DNA of 64,000 nt from Methanothrix thermoacetophila PT (GTDB lineage: Archaea; Halobacteriota; Methanosarcinia; Methanotrichales; Methanotrichaceae): the NCBI RefSeq assembly GCF_000014945.1, contig NC_008553.1, forward strand, positions 1,488,001 through 1,552,000, read 5' to 3'. Within the stretch, counting starts at the first letter, position 1, and each line of letters opens with the position of its first letter. Below are positions 9,864 through 20,051 of this stretch, piece by piece. The notes below the pieces were generated by a model. The model made no database searches, had not been told where the DNA came from, and saw nothing but the letters and a program-made list of their open reading frames with translations. The translations under genes were made by a program, and so were the position numbers.

Positions 9864-12017
9864 TCAGCTCTCCTGGGTCATGCTCATGCTGAAGCTGTTG
9901 GCCGCATCCAGGGCATTCACGTAGAATTTGTTTGTATACTCCTTCACCATCCTCCTCGAGGAGAACCTCGGTGCGGTGCTCTTTATCGCCTCCTTCATTA
10001 CCCTTACCCAGCCATGCGGCACTCCATCGTTGTTCTCCACTCTGTAGAAGAGAGGCACGATGTCGTTCTCCAGAAGCTCGTAGAGGCTGTGTGCGTCCCT
10101 CACATCCCGATCCGCTCCCTCGGCGCCCTCGAATGCCCAGCCGTTTCTGCCGTTGTACCCCTCTAGCCACCAGCCGTCAAGGATGCTGAGCTGTGGCACG
10201 CCATTGACCATCGCCTTCATCCCGCTGGTGCCGGATGCCTCGAGCGGCGGCTGCGGCGTGTTCAGCCACAGGTCAACACCATGGACCATATACTGGGCGA
10301 GCTGCTCATCATAATCCTCTACGAACGCGATCCTTCCCCCAAAGCTCGGATCCTTTGCCACGTTGTAGACCTTCTGAATTATCTGCTTGGCCGTATCGTC
10401 TGCAGGATGCGCCTTGCCTGCGAATATTATCTGGACCGGCATGTCCTCGTTGTTGAGAATGCTCCTGAGGCGGTTCAGATCCTGGAGTATCAGCGTGGCT
10501 CTTTTGTATGTAGCGAACCTCCGCGCGAAGCCTATTGTGAAGACAGATGGATCAAAAAGCACACCAGACGCGACTATTATCCTGGGATCTGCGCCGTCCA
10601 TGGACCACCTGAGCCTGGCGCGCTCTCTTATCGTTGTTATCAATCTCATTTTTGCCATTCGGTGTGCCATCCAGAGCTCTCTGTCAGGTATGTCGTCCAC
10701 AAGCGCCCATATCGAGGGGTCGTCGTGCTCCTCCAGCCATCCAAGCCCTAGATACCTGTTGAACAGATCCTCCATGCTGCGATCGAGCCACGTGAGTACG
10801 TGTACCCCGTTGGTGACGTGGTCGATGACAGTACCATTCGATTTGAGCTCTGATAACAGGTGACGCCACATCGACTCGGTGACCTCGAGATGCCTCCTGC
10901 TGACACAGTTCCTGTACAGTGACATCCGCATCGCGAATGCGGTCATGTTGAACCCAACCTGTGGGTTCGCTGGATCTATGCCCAGCCTGAAGAACTGATC
11001 GCGAGTTAGTCCAATCGTGGGCAGATATGAGTTGAAGTACTTCTCCATGAGATGGAATGGGAATATATCATGGCCCGCTGGAACTGGGGTGTGTGTGGTG
11101 AACACGGTCGTTCTCCTGACATAATCGATGGCTTCCCTGCAGCTCATGCCATTTCCTATGAGGTACCTGAGTCTCTCCAGGACCGCGAATGCCGGGTGGC
11201 CCTCATTGAGATGCAGCACCAGATTATTTATTCCCATGCTCTCGAGTACGCTCATACCCCCTATGCCCAGCACTATCTCCTGCCTCAGCCTCTGCTCAGC
11301 ATCTCCAATGTAAAGGCGTGATGATATCCCCCGGTTCCAGGGGTCGTTTGCCTCGATGTCTGTATCCAGAAGATACAGTGGGATCCTGCCTATCCTGAGC
11401 TTCCACACACCCACATATATCGGCGGCTCTATCACAGGAACCCTTACGAGAAGCGGTTTGCCGTTTTCGTCGAGCACCTGAGATATCGGCGCGTGACTCT
11501 TGTCCAGGATCTCGCTCTCGCTAAGCTGCCAGCCATCTGGAGATAATCTCTGCCTGAGATACCCGCCGGGATACATGAAGCCCACACCGATAACCGGAAG
11601 CCTGAGATCGCTGCACTCCTTGAGGTAATCACCCGCCAGGAATCCCAGGCCGCCGGCGTAGAACGGCATCGAGTGATGGAGGCCATACTCTGCTGAAAAG
11701 TATGCAATTGGCACATTCATCGGGTTCCTGATGTGTGATGGGAACCACCCACCTTTTCCCCTCATCTCGGACCTGAACCTGGAGATGACCGCGTCGTAGT
11801 GTCTCAGGAAATGATCGTTCTCAGCTGCCCTCTCCAGCACAGATCTGTCTATCTCGTGGAGCAGCTTCACGGGGTTATGAACGCTGAGCTGCCATGCGGC
11901 AGGATTGAGCATGTTGAATAAATCTCTGGCAGGATGGTGCCACGACCACCAGAGGTTGCACGCCAGCTCCCTCAGCCCTTCAATCCTCGCCGGTATGTCT
12001 GGAAATCTGTCTATCAT
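9864..12017 (-). CDS. glgP: Alpha-glucan phosphorylase (GT35)
   Basis: Phosphorolysis of glycogen/alpha-glucan to glucose-1-phosphate with pyridoxal phosphate. The protein is about 717 aa, the shorter alpha-glucan phosphorylase type. Motifs are AYFSAEYGLHHSMPFYAGG near the N-terminus, HLNEGHPAFAVLER, and the PLP-lysine region EASGTSGMKAMVNGVP near the C-terminus. ATG at 12017 (MIDRFPDIPARI) has a GGTGGGAG site 5 nt before it. Upstream in-frame starts at 12032 and 12083 are less likely. Methanogens of this group store glycogen, so a storage role is the simplest reading. It is a single gene on the minus strand. Confidence 0.93.
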   Translation of the reverse strand: MIDRFPDIPARIEGLRELACNLWWSWHHPARDLFNMLNPAAWQLSVHNPVKLLHEIDRSVLERAAENDHFLRHYDAVISRFRSEMRGKGGWFPSHIRNPMNVPIAYFSAEYGLHHSMPFYAGGLGFLAGDYLKECSDLRLPVIGVGFMYPGGYLRQRLSPDGWQLSESEILDKSHAPISQVLDENGKPLLVRVPVIEPPIYVGVWKLRIGRIPLYLLDTDIEANDPWNRGISSRLYIGDAEQRLRQEIVLGIGGMSVLESMGINNLVLHLNEGHPAFAVLERLRYLIGNGMSCREAIDYVRRTTVFTTHTPVPAGHDIFPFHLMEKYFNSYLPTIGLTRDQFFRLGIDPANPQVGFNMTAFAMRMSLYRNCVSRRHLEVTESMWRHLLSELKSNGTVIDHVTNGVHVLTWLDRSMEDLFNRYLGLGWLEEHDDPSIWALVDDIPDRELWMAHRMAKMRLITTIRERARLRWSMDGADPRIIVASGVLFDPSVFTIGFARRFATYKRATLILQDLNRLRSILNNEDMPVQIIFAGKAHPADDTAKQIIQKVYNVAKDPSFGGRIAFVEDYDEQLAQYMVHGVDLWLNTPQPPLEASGTSGMKAMVNGVPQLSILDGWWLEGYNGRNGWAFEGAEGADRDVRDAHSLYELLENDIVPLFYRVENNDGVPHGWVRVMKEAIKSTAPRFSSRRMVKEYTNKFYVNALDAANSFSMSMTQES

Positions 12018-12561
12018 TTCGCTCCCACCCATCAAACGCCGACTCTGACTCCCTTGCCATGCAGGGCGGCCTACTTTTTCCACTTCCCCCCGGCATCATT
12101 ATCCTCAAGCACATTGCCCATTCTCGGGGGTATCAGTCTGTTCCATTTGAATAACCTGCAATGCCCTTCTTCACCATGGTGATAGGCCGCATGGACCTGT
12201 CCAAATAAGGATAGTGTGCTTATGACAAACAAGAGCGGTATGGCTCATATTCCTGGCTCCAACCTCTTATTCGGACTCGCCGGCCGCATGGGCTCAATTG
12301 CGGGTCCATCTTAAATGACAGATATGCTGGCTCATGATTAGAGAATAAAAGGGTTGCGCATAACAGAACGTCCTCGCTCTTATCCGAACAGCGGCTTGGT
12401 TCAGGCACATGCGCGCTTATGGCATTAATCTGATCTCCGAAAGTGTGTTCAGCTATTCAATCCCACGATCAGCAGATGACAGATGAGTCTTCTGTTTTGG
12501 TTGGCAGTCACATCAGACAATCCCATAAAGTTAATAGGGGCATTGTACTGATTTTTGATGT
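12018..12561. other. Intergenic region with MITE-like element
   Basis: No credible gene. It contains the small element at 12195-12281 and a lone terminus-like CTTATCCGAACAG near 12388. An AGTTAATAG box at about 12529-12537 probably serves the gene starting at 12562. Confidence 0.5.
12195..12281 (+). mobile_element. Short TIR element, GTCCGAATAAG family, copy A
   Basis: Ends CCTGTCCAAATAAG and CTTATTCGGAC are inverted repeats. The element is flanked by a perfect 10-bp direct repeat GGCCGCATGG (12185-12194 and 12282-12291), the expected target duplication. The interior (TGTGCTTATGACAAACAAGA) is shared with the copies near 54050 and, inverted, 62297-62379. There is no coding capacity. Confidence 0.7.
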
Positions 12562-13572
12562 ATGTACAGGGACGAGCTTGTGGAGCGTGTTGCGAGGAGG
12601 ATCAACCCCAGGGAGGGCGTATGCGGCACCTGCCACGCAATTGCTGAGGAGGTTTGCGCCACAGGGGGATCGATCCTGGCATACGAGCGTCCATCAGGAA
12701 TACTCGCAAGGATAACAGACGATAAAGGAGAGGTGATCGGAGAGGGTTTTGGAATCGTCTGGTCTCCCGCAGTTCTCGCAGCGGAGCTGGATGCAGGCAT
12801 AGTGCCAGATGATCTTGAGGATCGTCTCAGAAGAGATGGAACGAGCTCCCAGGATATTGTGGATAAGGTTGCAGCGCTCTTCGGCTACGGCAGGGTCGTG
12901 ACCCCAGCAGTCATCGCGCTGAACATGGTAAAGGAGATGGGCGGGAGGACCCTGATCAGGCGAGAGGGGCTGGGCGTTGTGGCGACCTTCTTCGACTCGA
13001 AGGGAGATGTGATTGCATCATCCCCTTCATCTTACTGTCCGACATGCGCGGTCACGATCGCCGCCGCGATCACGCCGGAGATCGCAGATTACGTTAAAAA
13101 AACGCTTGAGGGGAAGCAGAACACAGGGAAGAAGAAGCTGGATCTCGGCCTTGAGAACCGGTATGAGATAGAGCACGGCCACGTCCGTGTCACCCTTGCG
13201 AGGGGAGATGAGGTTCTGGCCAACAGAGTTCTAGGATGCTGCATGGCATACGCCACTGTCAAGGCCGAGATCGTCGCAGGGCTTGTGCCGCAGGCGAGCG
13301 CGGAGCAGTTCAAGCTCTACTGCAACCTCTGCCCGTTCAAGCACTGCTGGATGGACAAGTCCATGGGCGCCACGGGGAACATCATACTCCAGAGGCTCAC
13401 AGAGATCGGCGCGGAGATCGAGGTCTCGGCTGAGGGCTACATAGTTGCAAGGCTCGCGGGAGAGGAAATCGAGGGGCGCGGCACCCTCTGCTCCCTGAGC
13501 GCACTGACCAACATGCTTCTAAAGGGTGACGCTGAGAGGATCCTGAAGCCTTCATCTGCCAGGAGATGGTGA
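12562..13572 (+). CDS. Cys-rich conserved protein upstream of ycaO-tfuA
   Basis: 336-aa protein that I do not recognise. It has several cysteine motifs: GVCGTCHAIAEEVC near residue 20, SYCPTCAV near 155, LGCCMAY near 225, and YCNLCPFKHCWMDK near 254. The last, CxxCxxxxC, resembles a metal or Fe-S site. The rest is mixed alpha/beta with no signal peptide or membrane segment. The stop overlaps the ribosome site of ycaO (2-nt gap), so it is cotranscribed with ycaO and tfuA. That suggests, but does not show, a role in the same peptide-backbone modification or in sulfur supply to it. Confidence 0.85.
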   Translation: MYRDELVERVARRINPREGVCGTCHAIAEEVCATGGSILAYERPSGILARITDDKGEVIGEGFGIVWSPAVLAAELDAGIVPDDLEDRLRRDGTSSQDIVDKVAALFGYGRVVTPAVIALNMVKEMGGRTLIRREGLGVVATFFDSKGDVIASSPSSYCPTCAVTIAAAITPEIADYVKKTLEGKQNTGKKKLDLGLENRYEIEHGHVRVTLARGDEVLANRVLGCCMAYATVKAEIVAGLVPQASAEQFKLYCNLCPFKHCWMDKSMGATGNIILQRLTEIGAEIEVSAEGYIVARLAGEEIEGRGTLCSLSALTNMLLKGDAERILKPSSARRW

Positions 13573-13573
13573 G

Positions 13574-14785
13574 TTGCGACTTAGATCCTGCCTGAAGAGG
13601 TACAAGAAGGACACACATCGTGCTCTGCCTCCGGAGGAGACGCTCGAGATAGTAGAAAAGAAGATGCCTGCAGCTGGAATAACAAGAGTCGCGGACATAA
13701 CCAACCTCGACCGGATAGGCATACCGGTCTTCACTTCCATAAGACCAACAGCGGAGAAGGGTGCGATATCTGTTTACAATGGAAAGGGCGCGACTCCAAC
13801 CGAGGCGAAGGTCTCCGCCATAATGGAGGGCATCGAGAGGTACTCTGCCGAGGTTCGGAATGCCGATCTCAGAACTGCCAGGTTCTCCGAGCTCAGGGAG
13901 AACGCGCTGAATCCGGCGGAGCTCATACTGCCGAGAGATGCCGATCCAGATGCGGTGATTCCGTGGGTGACAGGATATGATCTCATGGGGGATGAGGAGA
14001 TCCTGGTTCCGGCGAATGCTGTATTCCATCCGCTGCCCTCGAGCTACACGCGTCTGTTCAGGACAAACACCACAGGTCTCGCATCTGGGAACCAGCTGGA
14101 GGAGGCGATCTTCCATGGGCTCGCAGAGGTCGTTGAGAGGGATGCGTGGTCGATAGCAGAGCACGCCAGGAGTATGGGGCCGCTGCTCCGATACAACGGC
14201 GATGGCCTTGCAGGGGAGCTTCTTGAAATGTTCCAGCGCGCAGAGGTCCAGGTTTACGTGAGGGACATAACGAGCGATGTGGGTGTTCCAACATTCGCCG
14301 CGGTCTCGGATGATGTGAAGTTGAAGGATCCCGCGCTTCTGACAGCTGGAATGGGAACGCATACCGATCCGGAGGTGGCGCTGCTGAGAGCGCTCACAGA
14401 GGTCGCACAGAGCCGTCTCACGCAGATACACGGCGCCCGGGAGGATACTGTGAGCGCCGAATTCAGGCGCATGATGGGTTATGACAGGCTGAAGCGCCTG
14501 AACAGGCACTGGTTTGAGTACGAACGCGAGGAGGATTTCAGCTCCTTAAACTCTTACAATACCGATGATTTTCTTGATGACATAAGATACATGCTCGATC
14601 GGCTTCAGACCGCAGGATTTGAGAGGGCGATAGTTGTGGACCTCACGGCTTCTGAGATAATGGTGCCAGTGGTCAGGGTGATAGTGCCCGGGCTGGAGAT
14701 ATCGGCTGTGGATCCGGAGAGGGTCGGCAAGCGGTGCAGGGATGCCAAGAATCGTCGTGTTTCTGGGCCCAAGCATGCCTCATGA
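13574..14785 (+). CDS. ycaO: YcaO-family thioamidation enzyme
   Basis: ATP-dependent backbone-activating enzyme, 403 aa. In methanogens the YcaO homologue with TfuA installs the thioglycine of methyl-coenzyme M reductase (established for the family). Typical ATP-site helices are [20 protein letters not shown] (near 70-90) and [20 protein letters not shown] (near 178-195). The start is TTG 13574 with AGGAG at 13561-13565; no good ATG or GTG lies nearby. Its 3' end overlaps tfuA by 44 nt, giving tight coupling. Confidence 0.93.
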   Translation: MRLRSCLKRYKKDTHRALPPEETLEIVEKKMPAAGITRVADITNLDRIGIPVFTSIRPTAEKGAISVYNGKGATPTEAKVSAIMEGIERYSAEVRNADLRTARFSELRENALNPAELILPRDADPDAVIPWVTGYDLMGDEEILVPANAVFHPLPSSYTRLFRTNTTGLASGNQLEEAIFHGLAEVVERDAWSIAEHARSMGPLLRYNGDGLAGELLEMFQRAEVQVYVRDITSDVGVPTFAAVSDDVKLKDPALLTAGMGTHTDPEVALLRALTEVAQSRLTQIHGAREDTVSAEFRRMMGYDRLKRLNRHWFEYEREEDFSSLNSYNTDDFLDDIRYMLDRLQTAGFERAIVVDLTASEIMVPVVRVIVPGLEISAVDPERVGKRCRDAKNRRVSGPKHAS

Positions 14786-15401
14786 TGAGGCGCGCTCCAT
14801 ACTCGATGCAGATTATCGGCCGCCAGCAAGGCGCGGCGACGTTCTCGCCGCTGCAAGAGATGGCGCGGACCTGATATGCCTGATAGATGGCGTCTTCTTC
14901 CAGGACTCATCCGTGGCGCACAAGGAGATCCTCGAGGCGCTGCGGATGGGTGTGAGGGTCATCGGCGCCTCCAGCATGGGTGCTCTGAGGGCAGCTGAGA
15001 TGGATGTCTACGGGATGGAGGGCGTCGGCGAGATCTACAGGGCATACAGGAGCGGGGAGATAGTCGCTGATGATGAGGTCGCTCTGGTCTTCGATCCCGT
15101 CACGCTAGCGCCCCTTTCAGAGCCGCTCGTCAACATACGCCACAACCTCAGGCTTGCCGTGAGTGAAGGATGGATCGATAAGCAGACCGCTGCGGATCTG
15201 CTGGATATTGCTAGATCCAGGTACTTCCCGTCCAGGAGCTACGAGAATCTGATGAAGGATGCAGCCGGCAGGGTCCCTGAGGAGAAGCTTCTCCAGTTCA
15301 GGAGATTTCTTGAGAGCAGACGAGCGGATCTCAAGAGGGAGGACGCCATAAGGGCGCTCAGGAGGGCTGCGGAGGTTGCCAGGGAGCTGCAGCTCCAGTG
15401 A
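14742..15401 (+). CDS. tfuA: TfuA-like partner protein
   Basis: 219-aa TfuA-family protein that acts with YcaO in McrA thioglycine formation. It begins [18 protein letters not shown], with VIGASSMGALRAAEMDVYGM in the middle, the family signature, and a charged helical C-terminus. Sulfide or thiosulfate delivery has been proposed for the family. It is the last gene of the 12562-15401 operon and overlaps ycaO in another frame. Confidence 0.93.
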   Translation: MPRIVVFLGPSMPHDEARSILDADYRPPARRGDVLAAARDGADLICLIDGVFFQDSSVAHKEILEALRMGVRVIGASSMGALRAAEMDVYGMEGVGEIYRAYRSGEIVADDEVALVFDPVTLAPLSEPLVNIRHNLRLAVSEGWIDKQTAADLLDIARSRYFPSRSYENLMKDAAGRVPEEKLLQFRRFLESRRADLKREDAIRALRRAAEVARELQLQ

Positions 15402-15541
15402 ATCCAGCACTCAGGTCACTGTAAGCATTGCATGCGCCATTTCCATCCGCACCAATGAACCTGCGTCATGAGCGCTTCCCTGAGATAATGCACCAGCCCG
15501 CCCTTCGTTATCGCTGCGTTAGAGCTGCATCATGACCACAG

Positions 15542-16636
15542 TCAGAATATCCTGATCCTGCCGGATACGAACTCATCTACAAGACTTTCTGCTCTTCCCA
15601 ACCAGTCCTCCAGTATCGACTCTGCCTCGTATCCTGCACTTTCTGAGCCTGCGATGCTCAATGCCTTCATGAGCGGCTGATCGAGAGGAGAGCCGATTCT
15701 ACTCACCAGCGTTACATATGCCTCCTGGACACCATCAAGTTTTGATATATCCTCGGCTGCGCGCTGAGCTATCACATTGTATATCTTGCCGACGTGGTTC
15801 ACGGGGTTCTTGCCCGCGACCGCCTCCATGGTCATGGGTCTCATCGGAGTGATCAGTCCGTTCGCGCGGTTGCCCCTGCCTGTGGCGCCATCATCCCCCA
15901 TCTCAGCGGACGTTCCTGTCACCGTGAGGAAGATGTTGGAATCATGATCTGCAGCATTGACATCGACCTCCACATCGCAAGCGCTCTGTATCGTCTCCCT
16001 TATGCGGGATTTCATCTCGATGTAATCGTCCATGGAGAACATGTACCTCGAGATGGCGGCTGCGGCCACAACCACCTTCACTCGGTCATCAAACCTGACA
16101 GCCATGATCTTTCTGTCCTCTCCAACCCCCTTCATTCCCTCTAACATGCGGTCGATCTCCAGGACCATCGATTCGAGCGGTCGGAGGGGCGCGAACCCGG
16201 ATCCGATGGATGTATCATTGGCGCCTCTACCGATGAGGCTCCTCAGCTCTGGAGCCCCCTCCCGTGTTCTGGGCTCCACCACAAACTCGTTCAGGTGTCT
16301 TACAGCTTTTCTCAGATACGAGGACGCAGCCTCTCTTACGACATCACTCATGGAGGATCTCACAGAGGTTGCCCGGCCGCCGACCACGATGGCAGGCGGC
16401 TCAAGTATCCGGCCGCCTCCGAACTGGGGCTCTGCCCTTCCACCTATGATGAGGACCTTGTCCACGTTGTGGTGCATGATCTCCCCGAACTCCTCCATGT
16501 AGATCCTGCAGAGCTCCCTGGATATCGACTCTGAGATCCCATCTGCAAGTGTATCCGGATGCCCTGTGCACTTTCTCTCCACAACCTCAAATCGAGGAAG
16601 CTCAAAGTTTCGGAATGTGATGAGTGTATCCAACAT
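15542..16636 (-). CDS. mat: Archaeal S-adenosylmethionine synthetase
   Basis: Makes S-adenosylmethionine from methionine and ATP; archaeal-type MAT, 364 aa. Motifs are [20 protein letters not shown] (near 17-36), [15 protein letters not shown] and [18 protein letters not shown] near residue 260. ATG 16636 ([13 protein letters not shown]) is chosen because the longer open frame upstream does not match the family. Supplies SAM for the methyltransferases in this window (Trm1, ArsM, RlmH). Confidence 0.93.
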   Translation of the reverse strand: MLDTLITFRNFELPRFEVVERKCTGHPDTLADGISESISRELCRIYMEEFGEIMHHNVDKVLIIGGRAEPQFGGGRILEPPAIVVGGRATSVRSSMSDVVREAASSYLRKAVRHLNEFVVEPRTREGAPELRSLIGRGANDTSIGSGFAPLRPLESMVLEIDRMLEGMKGVGEDRKIMAVRFDDRVKVVVAAAAISRYMFSMDDYIEMKSRIRETIQSACDVEVDVNAADHDSNIFLTVTGTSAEMGDDGATGRGNRANGLITPMRPMTMEAVAGKNPVNHVGKIYNVIAQRAAEDISKLDGVQEAYVTLVSRIGSPLDQPLMKALSIAGSESAGYEAESILEDWLGRAESLVDEFVSGRIRIF

Positions 16637-16911
16637 CAATGGTTCGTGCTCTCTGGAGTTCAATATAGTTGCTGGTCGCTCCAGGGTCGAGCTACGGGCG
16701 TCCTGCTGCAGATGGTGTTTCCCTGCCACCCACGAGCTCGCTATGTTCTAGAGTGAACAGAATGGGTCTCAAGTATGTGATATTGGCGGGCGCATCAAAC
16801 CGCTTTGAGGATGTTGATCTGCGTCGCCACTTAACGCTAACTGTATGGGGCACTCACCAAAAGGCCGATATACCTCAAACGCGTTAGCGGGCCTTGGAAA
16901 AAGGCGATACG

Positions 16912-18594
16912 ATGTTTGTAGGAATAGACGTCGGTGGAACAACAACCAACGCGGCGCTGGTGGACGGCAATAAAGTTGTTAAGACCGCCATCGGCCCGAC
17001 AGACCATCAGGAGATCCTCGGCAGCCTGCTCAGAACAATGGACAGGCTCATCGAGGGTGTTGACGTTGAGAGGATCGAGAGGGTGGTGCTCAGCACCACG
17101 CTGATCACAAACCTCATCGCGGAAGGAAAGGCGGATAAGGTCGGCCTGGTTCTGATACCCGGTCCCGGAGTCAATCCACGGGACTACAGGTTCAGGACAG
17201 AGCCTGTGATACTGGATGGTGCGATCGACTACAGGGGAAGAGAGATCGCGCCACTCAGGGACGATCAGATAAGAGCGGCTGCGCAGAGCCTCGCCGACCA
17301 GGGGTACAGAAAAGTCGCAGTCGTGGGAAAGTTCTGCCAGAGGAATCATGAGCATGAGACGCACGTCAGGGAGATATTCTCGAAGGTCGCTCCCGCGATC
17401 GAGGTCGAGATGGGACACAGGGTCTCAGGCCAGCTGAACTTCCCGCGGAGGGCTGCCACGACAATGCTGACCCTCGCGACCCGCGACCACTACAGGCGGT
17501 TCGCGGAGCAGGCAGAGCGCGCCATGCGGGATCGCGGAATAAGAGCTCCGATATACATTCTTAAAGCGGATGGCGGAACGCTCCCGCTTGACAAATCTCT
17601 GGATAAGCCTGTTGAGACGATATTCTCGGGACCGGCTGCAAGCGTCATGGGAGTGATGGCCCTGACCCCCAAGGGGCAGACATCAGTTGTAGTGGATATA
17701 GGAGGAACAACAACAGATCTCGCTCTGATTCTCTCCGGAAAACCCCTACTCTCATCGAAGGGCGCGAAGATAGAGGACATGCTGACGCATGTAAGAGCTT
17801 TCGCTGTGCGCTCCATAGGGATCGGCGGGGACAGCGTCGTCAGAGTGTCTGATGGAAAGATCACTGTGGGTCCGGATCGAGCAGGGCCTGCATTCGCGCT
17901 CGGCGGGCCGGAGCCGACGCCAACCGATGCTCTCATGGTTCTCGGTCACACGAACCTTGGGGACGTGGCCCTTGCTAGGAAGGGCATTGGCATAATAGCG
18001 AAGATCCTCAGATGCAGCACCGAGGATGCGGCCAGAATGATAGTTGATACTGTTGTGGAGAGGATAGTTGATACCGTGAACATGATGTTTCTCGAGTGGG
18101 AGCAGGAGCCAGCGTACAGGATCTGGGAGCTGCTTCAGAGGACGAAGGCCAGACCGCAGAATGTCGTCGGGGTTGGTGGAGCTTCGCCGCCGCTGGTGCC
18201 GCTGGTCGCGAAGAGGCTCAATGCGAATGCCATCATCCCGGAGCACGCACCCGTGGCAAACGCTATAGGCGCCGCGGTCGCCAGGCCCACGATGACTTTG
18301 AGCCTCAGGATAGATACCGAGAGGGGCATGTACACGGTCGAGGAGGATGGCACGCTCGGCGAGGCGAAGGGGAGGAACCTCAGCCTCGAGGGAGCGCAGG
18401 AGATGGCGAGACGGCTCCTGAGGGAGAGGGCCGAGCGCTTCGGAATCCACGAGTATGCTGACGAGGCCGAGGTGGTGGACAGTGAGATCTTCAATATGGT
18501 CAGGGGTTGGTCGACTGTTGGGAAGCTTATCGATGTCAGGATGGAGATCCCAGCAGGAATCATCACATCATGGAGGAGAGATCATGGCAGCTGA
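16912..18594 (+). CDS. Hydantoinase/oxoprolinase (HyuA) family protein
   Basis: ASKHA-fold ATPase of the hydantoinase/5-oxoprolinase A group, 561 aa. It has two phosphate-binding motifs, VGIDVGGTTTNAALVDG at the N-terminus and VVVDIGGTTTDLALIL near residue 264, with GVGGASPPLVPLVAKRL near 420 and HAPVANAIGAAVARP after it. The substrate is unknown; a HyuB partner is not next to it. ATG 16912 is preferred to TTG 16894. The last 11 nt overlap the deacetylase-like gene, giving an operon. Confidence 0.85.
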   Translation: MFVGIDVGGTTTNAALVDGNKVVKTAIGPTDHQEILGSLLRTMDRLIEGVDVERIERVVLSTTLITNLIAEGKADKVGLVLIPGPGVNPRDYRFRTEPVILDGAIDYRGREIAPLRDDQIRAAAQSLADQGYRKVAVVGKFCQRNHEHETHVREIFSKVAPAIEVEMGHRVSGQLNFPRRAATTMLTLATRDHYRRFAEQAERAMRDRGIRAPIYILKADGGTLPLDKSLDKPVETIFSGPAASVMGVMALTPKGQTSVVVDIGGTTTDLALILSGKPLLSSKGAKIEDMLTHVRAFAVRSIGIGGDSVVRVSDGKITVGPDRAGPAFALGGPEPTPTDALMVLGHTNLGDVALARKGIGIIAKILRCSTEDAARMIVDTVVERIVDTVNMMFLEWEQEPAYRIWELLQRTKARPQNVVGVGGASPPLVPLVAKRLNANAIIPEHAPVANAIGAAVARPTMTLSLRIDTERGMYTVEEDGTLGEAKGRNLSLEGAQEMARRLLRERAERFGIHEYADEAEVVDSEIFNMVRGWSTVGKLIDVRMEIPAGIITSWRRDHGS

Positions 18595-20020
18595 TGTTCA
18601 TAAGAAAGGAGAGGCTGCAGAAATGACTGAGAGGAGTGTCGAACCTCCCGTGAGGCCTGCCAGGACCTCTTCTGTGAGAAAGACCGGCCTGATATTCTTC
18701 CCGGCATTCGACTGGGCCATATCCCCCACCCATCCGGAAAGGGAGGAGAGGCTTCTCTACACAAGAGACCAGATCTTTGAAGAGGGACTTATGGACTTCC
18801 CGGAGATCGTCGAGTACAGGCCACGCCTGGCGGAGCTGAAGGATGTTGCCAGGGTCCACTTCTGCGTTCCAGATGTCCAGTCGCAGGTGACCGAGGCGCA
18901 CCTGATAGCAGCAGGCAGCACTCTGGTCCTCGCAGATGCTCTGATGAATGGAGAGATAAGAAATGGCTTCGCTCTCGTGCGCCCTCCCGGCCACCACTCG
19001 ATGAGGGTGGTCCATGGGAACAGAGGCTTCTGCAACATCAACAACGAGGCCATAATGGTCGAGTACATACGCAGGAAGTACGGCGTGAGGCGCATCGCCA
19101 TAGTCGACACAGATGTGCATCATGGAGACGGCACGCAGGACATATTCTGGCACGATCCGGATGTGCTCTTCATAAGCTTCCATCAGGATGGCAGGACGCT
19201 CTACCCCGGCTCGGGATTCACCAACGAGATGGGCGGGCCGCTCGCTTTGGGACGAACACTGAACGTGCCGCTGCCTCCTGGTACGACAGATGAGGGGATA
19301 CTGTACGTGCTGGAGAATCTTGTACTCCCTGTGCTGGATGAGTTCGATCCGCAGCTCGTCTTCAACTCAGCAGGCCAGGACAACCACTACACAGATCCTC
19401 TAGCCAACATGAGGTTCACAGCTCAGGGCTATGCCAAGCTGAACGAGGTGCTCGCCCCGGATATGGCGGTGCTCGAGGGCGGCTACGCCATTGAGAGCGC
19501 ACTGCCCTACGTCAACACCGGAATCATCCAGGCGATGGCAGGACTCGATTACTCAAACGTGAAAGAGCCGGACTATGTTCCGGACAGGTTTGTCCTGACG
19601 TCTGATATGAGGAGATCGATAGAGGCAACTGTGAACCATCTCCTCACAATCTGGGAGAGCAGGGACGATCTCGTGGCCAAGGCGAGGCAGGAGCACGGCA
19701 GGTTTTATTCCCGGAGGAAGAGGATATTCTACGATACAGACATGATAACCGAGGGTCAGGAGGAGACGTTGAGGATGTGCACGGATTGCCCTGGCTACCT
19801 CACGATCTCCACACAGGCTGCCAGGGGATACGGCCGGCTTAACACAGCCTTCTGCGTCTCCGTACCGCTCTTCGCATGCAGGAGCTGCATCGAGGATGCG
19901 CGGGAGGAGTATGAGGAGCACAAATCCGAGATGAAATATGACTATGTGTACCTCCAGGACAGGCCATCTGATAAATTCAGGGCGTACTGCACCAGAACCA
20001 GAAACGAGATCGTTCTGTGA
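18584..20020 (+). CDS. Histone deacetylase/AcuC-like hydrolase with Cys-rich C-terminus
   Basis: Zinc-dependent deacetylase superfamily, 478 aa. Active-site elements are all present: RPPGHHS (His pair), VDTDVHHGDGTQ (Zn Asp and His), AGQDNHYTDPLA (Zn Asp) and EGGYAIES (the GGY tyrosine). A C-terminal extension of about 100 residues carries CTDCPG and CRSC, which could bind a metal and is not part of the core fold. ATG 18584 has GGAGGAGAG just before it. Possible substrates are acetylated proteins such as acetyl-CoA synthetase, or small acetylated polyamines; neither can be read from sequence. Confidence 0.88.
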   Translation: MAADVHKKGEAAEMTERSVEPPVRPARTSSVRKTGLIFFPAFDWAISPTHPEREERLLYTRDQIFEEGLMDFPEIVEYRPRLAELKDVARVHFCVPDVQSQVTEAHLIAAGSTLVLADALMNGEIRNGFALVRPPGHHSMRVVHGNRGFCNINNEAIMVEYIRRKYGVRRIAIVDTDVHHGDGTQDIFWHDPDVLFISFHQDGRTLYPGSGFTNEMGGPLALGRTLNVPLPPGTTDEGILYVLENLVLPVLDEFDPQLVFNSAGQDNHYTDPLANMRFTAQGYAKLNEVLAPDMAVLEGGYAIESALPYVNTGIIQAMAGLDYSNVKEPDYVPDRFVLTSDMRRSIEATVNHLLTIWESRDDLVAKARQEHGRFYSRRKRIFYDTDMITEGQEETLRMCTDCPGYLTISTQAARGYGRLNTAFCVSVPLFACRSCIEDAREEYEEHKSEMKYDYVYLQDRPSDKFRAYCTRTRNEIVL

Positions 20021-20051
20021 GAGGGCCGCAGCCCGGATATCAAATGAATCC

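Noticed and set aside
13397-14509. 370-aa open frame on the minus strand
   Set aside because: Antisense to the Cys-rich protein and ycaO, low-complexity, no motif.
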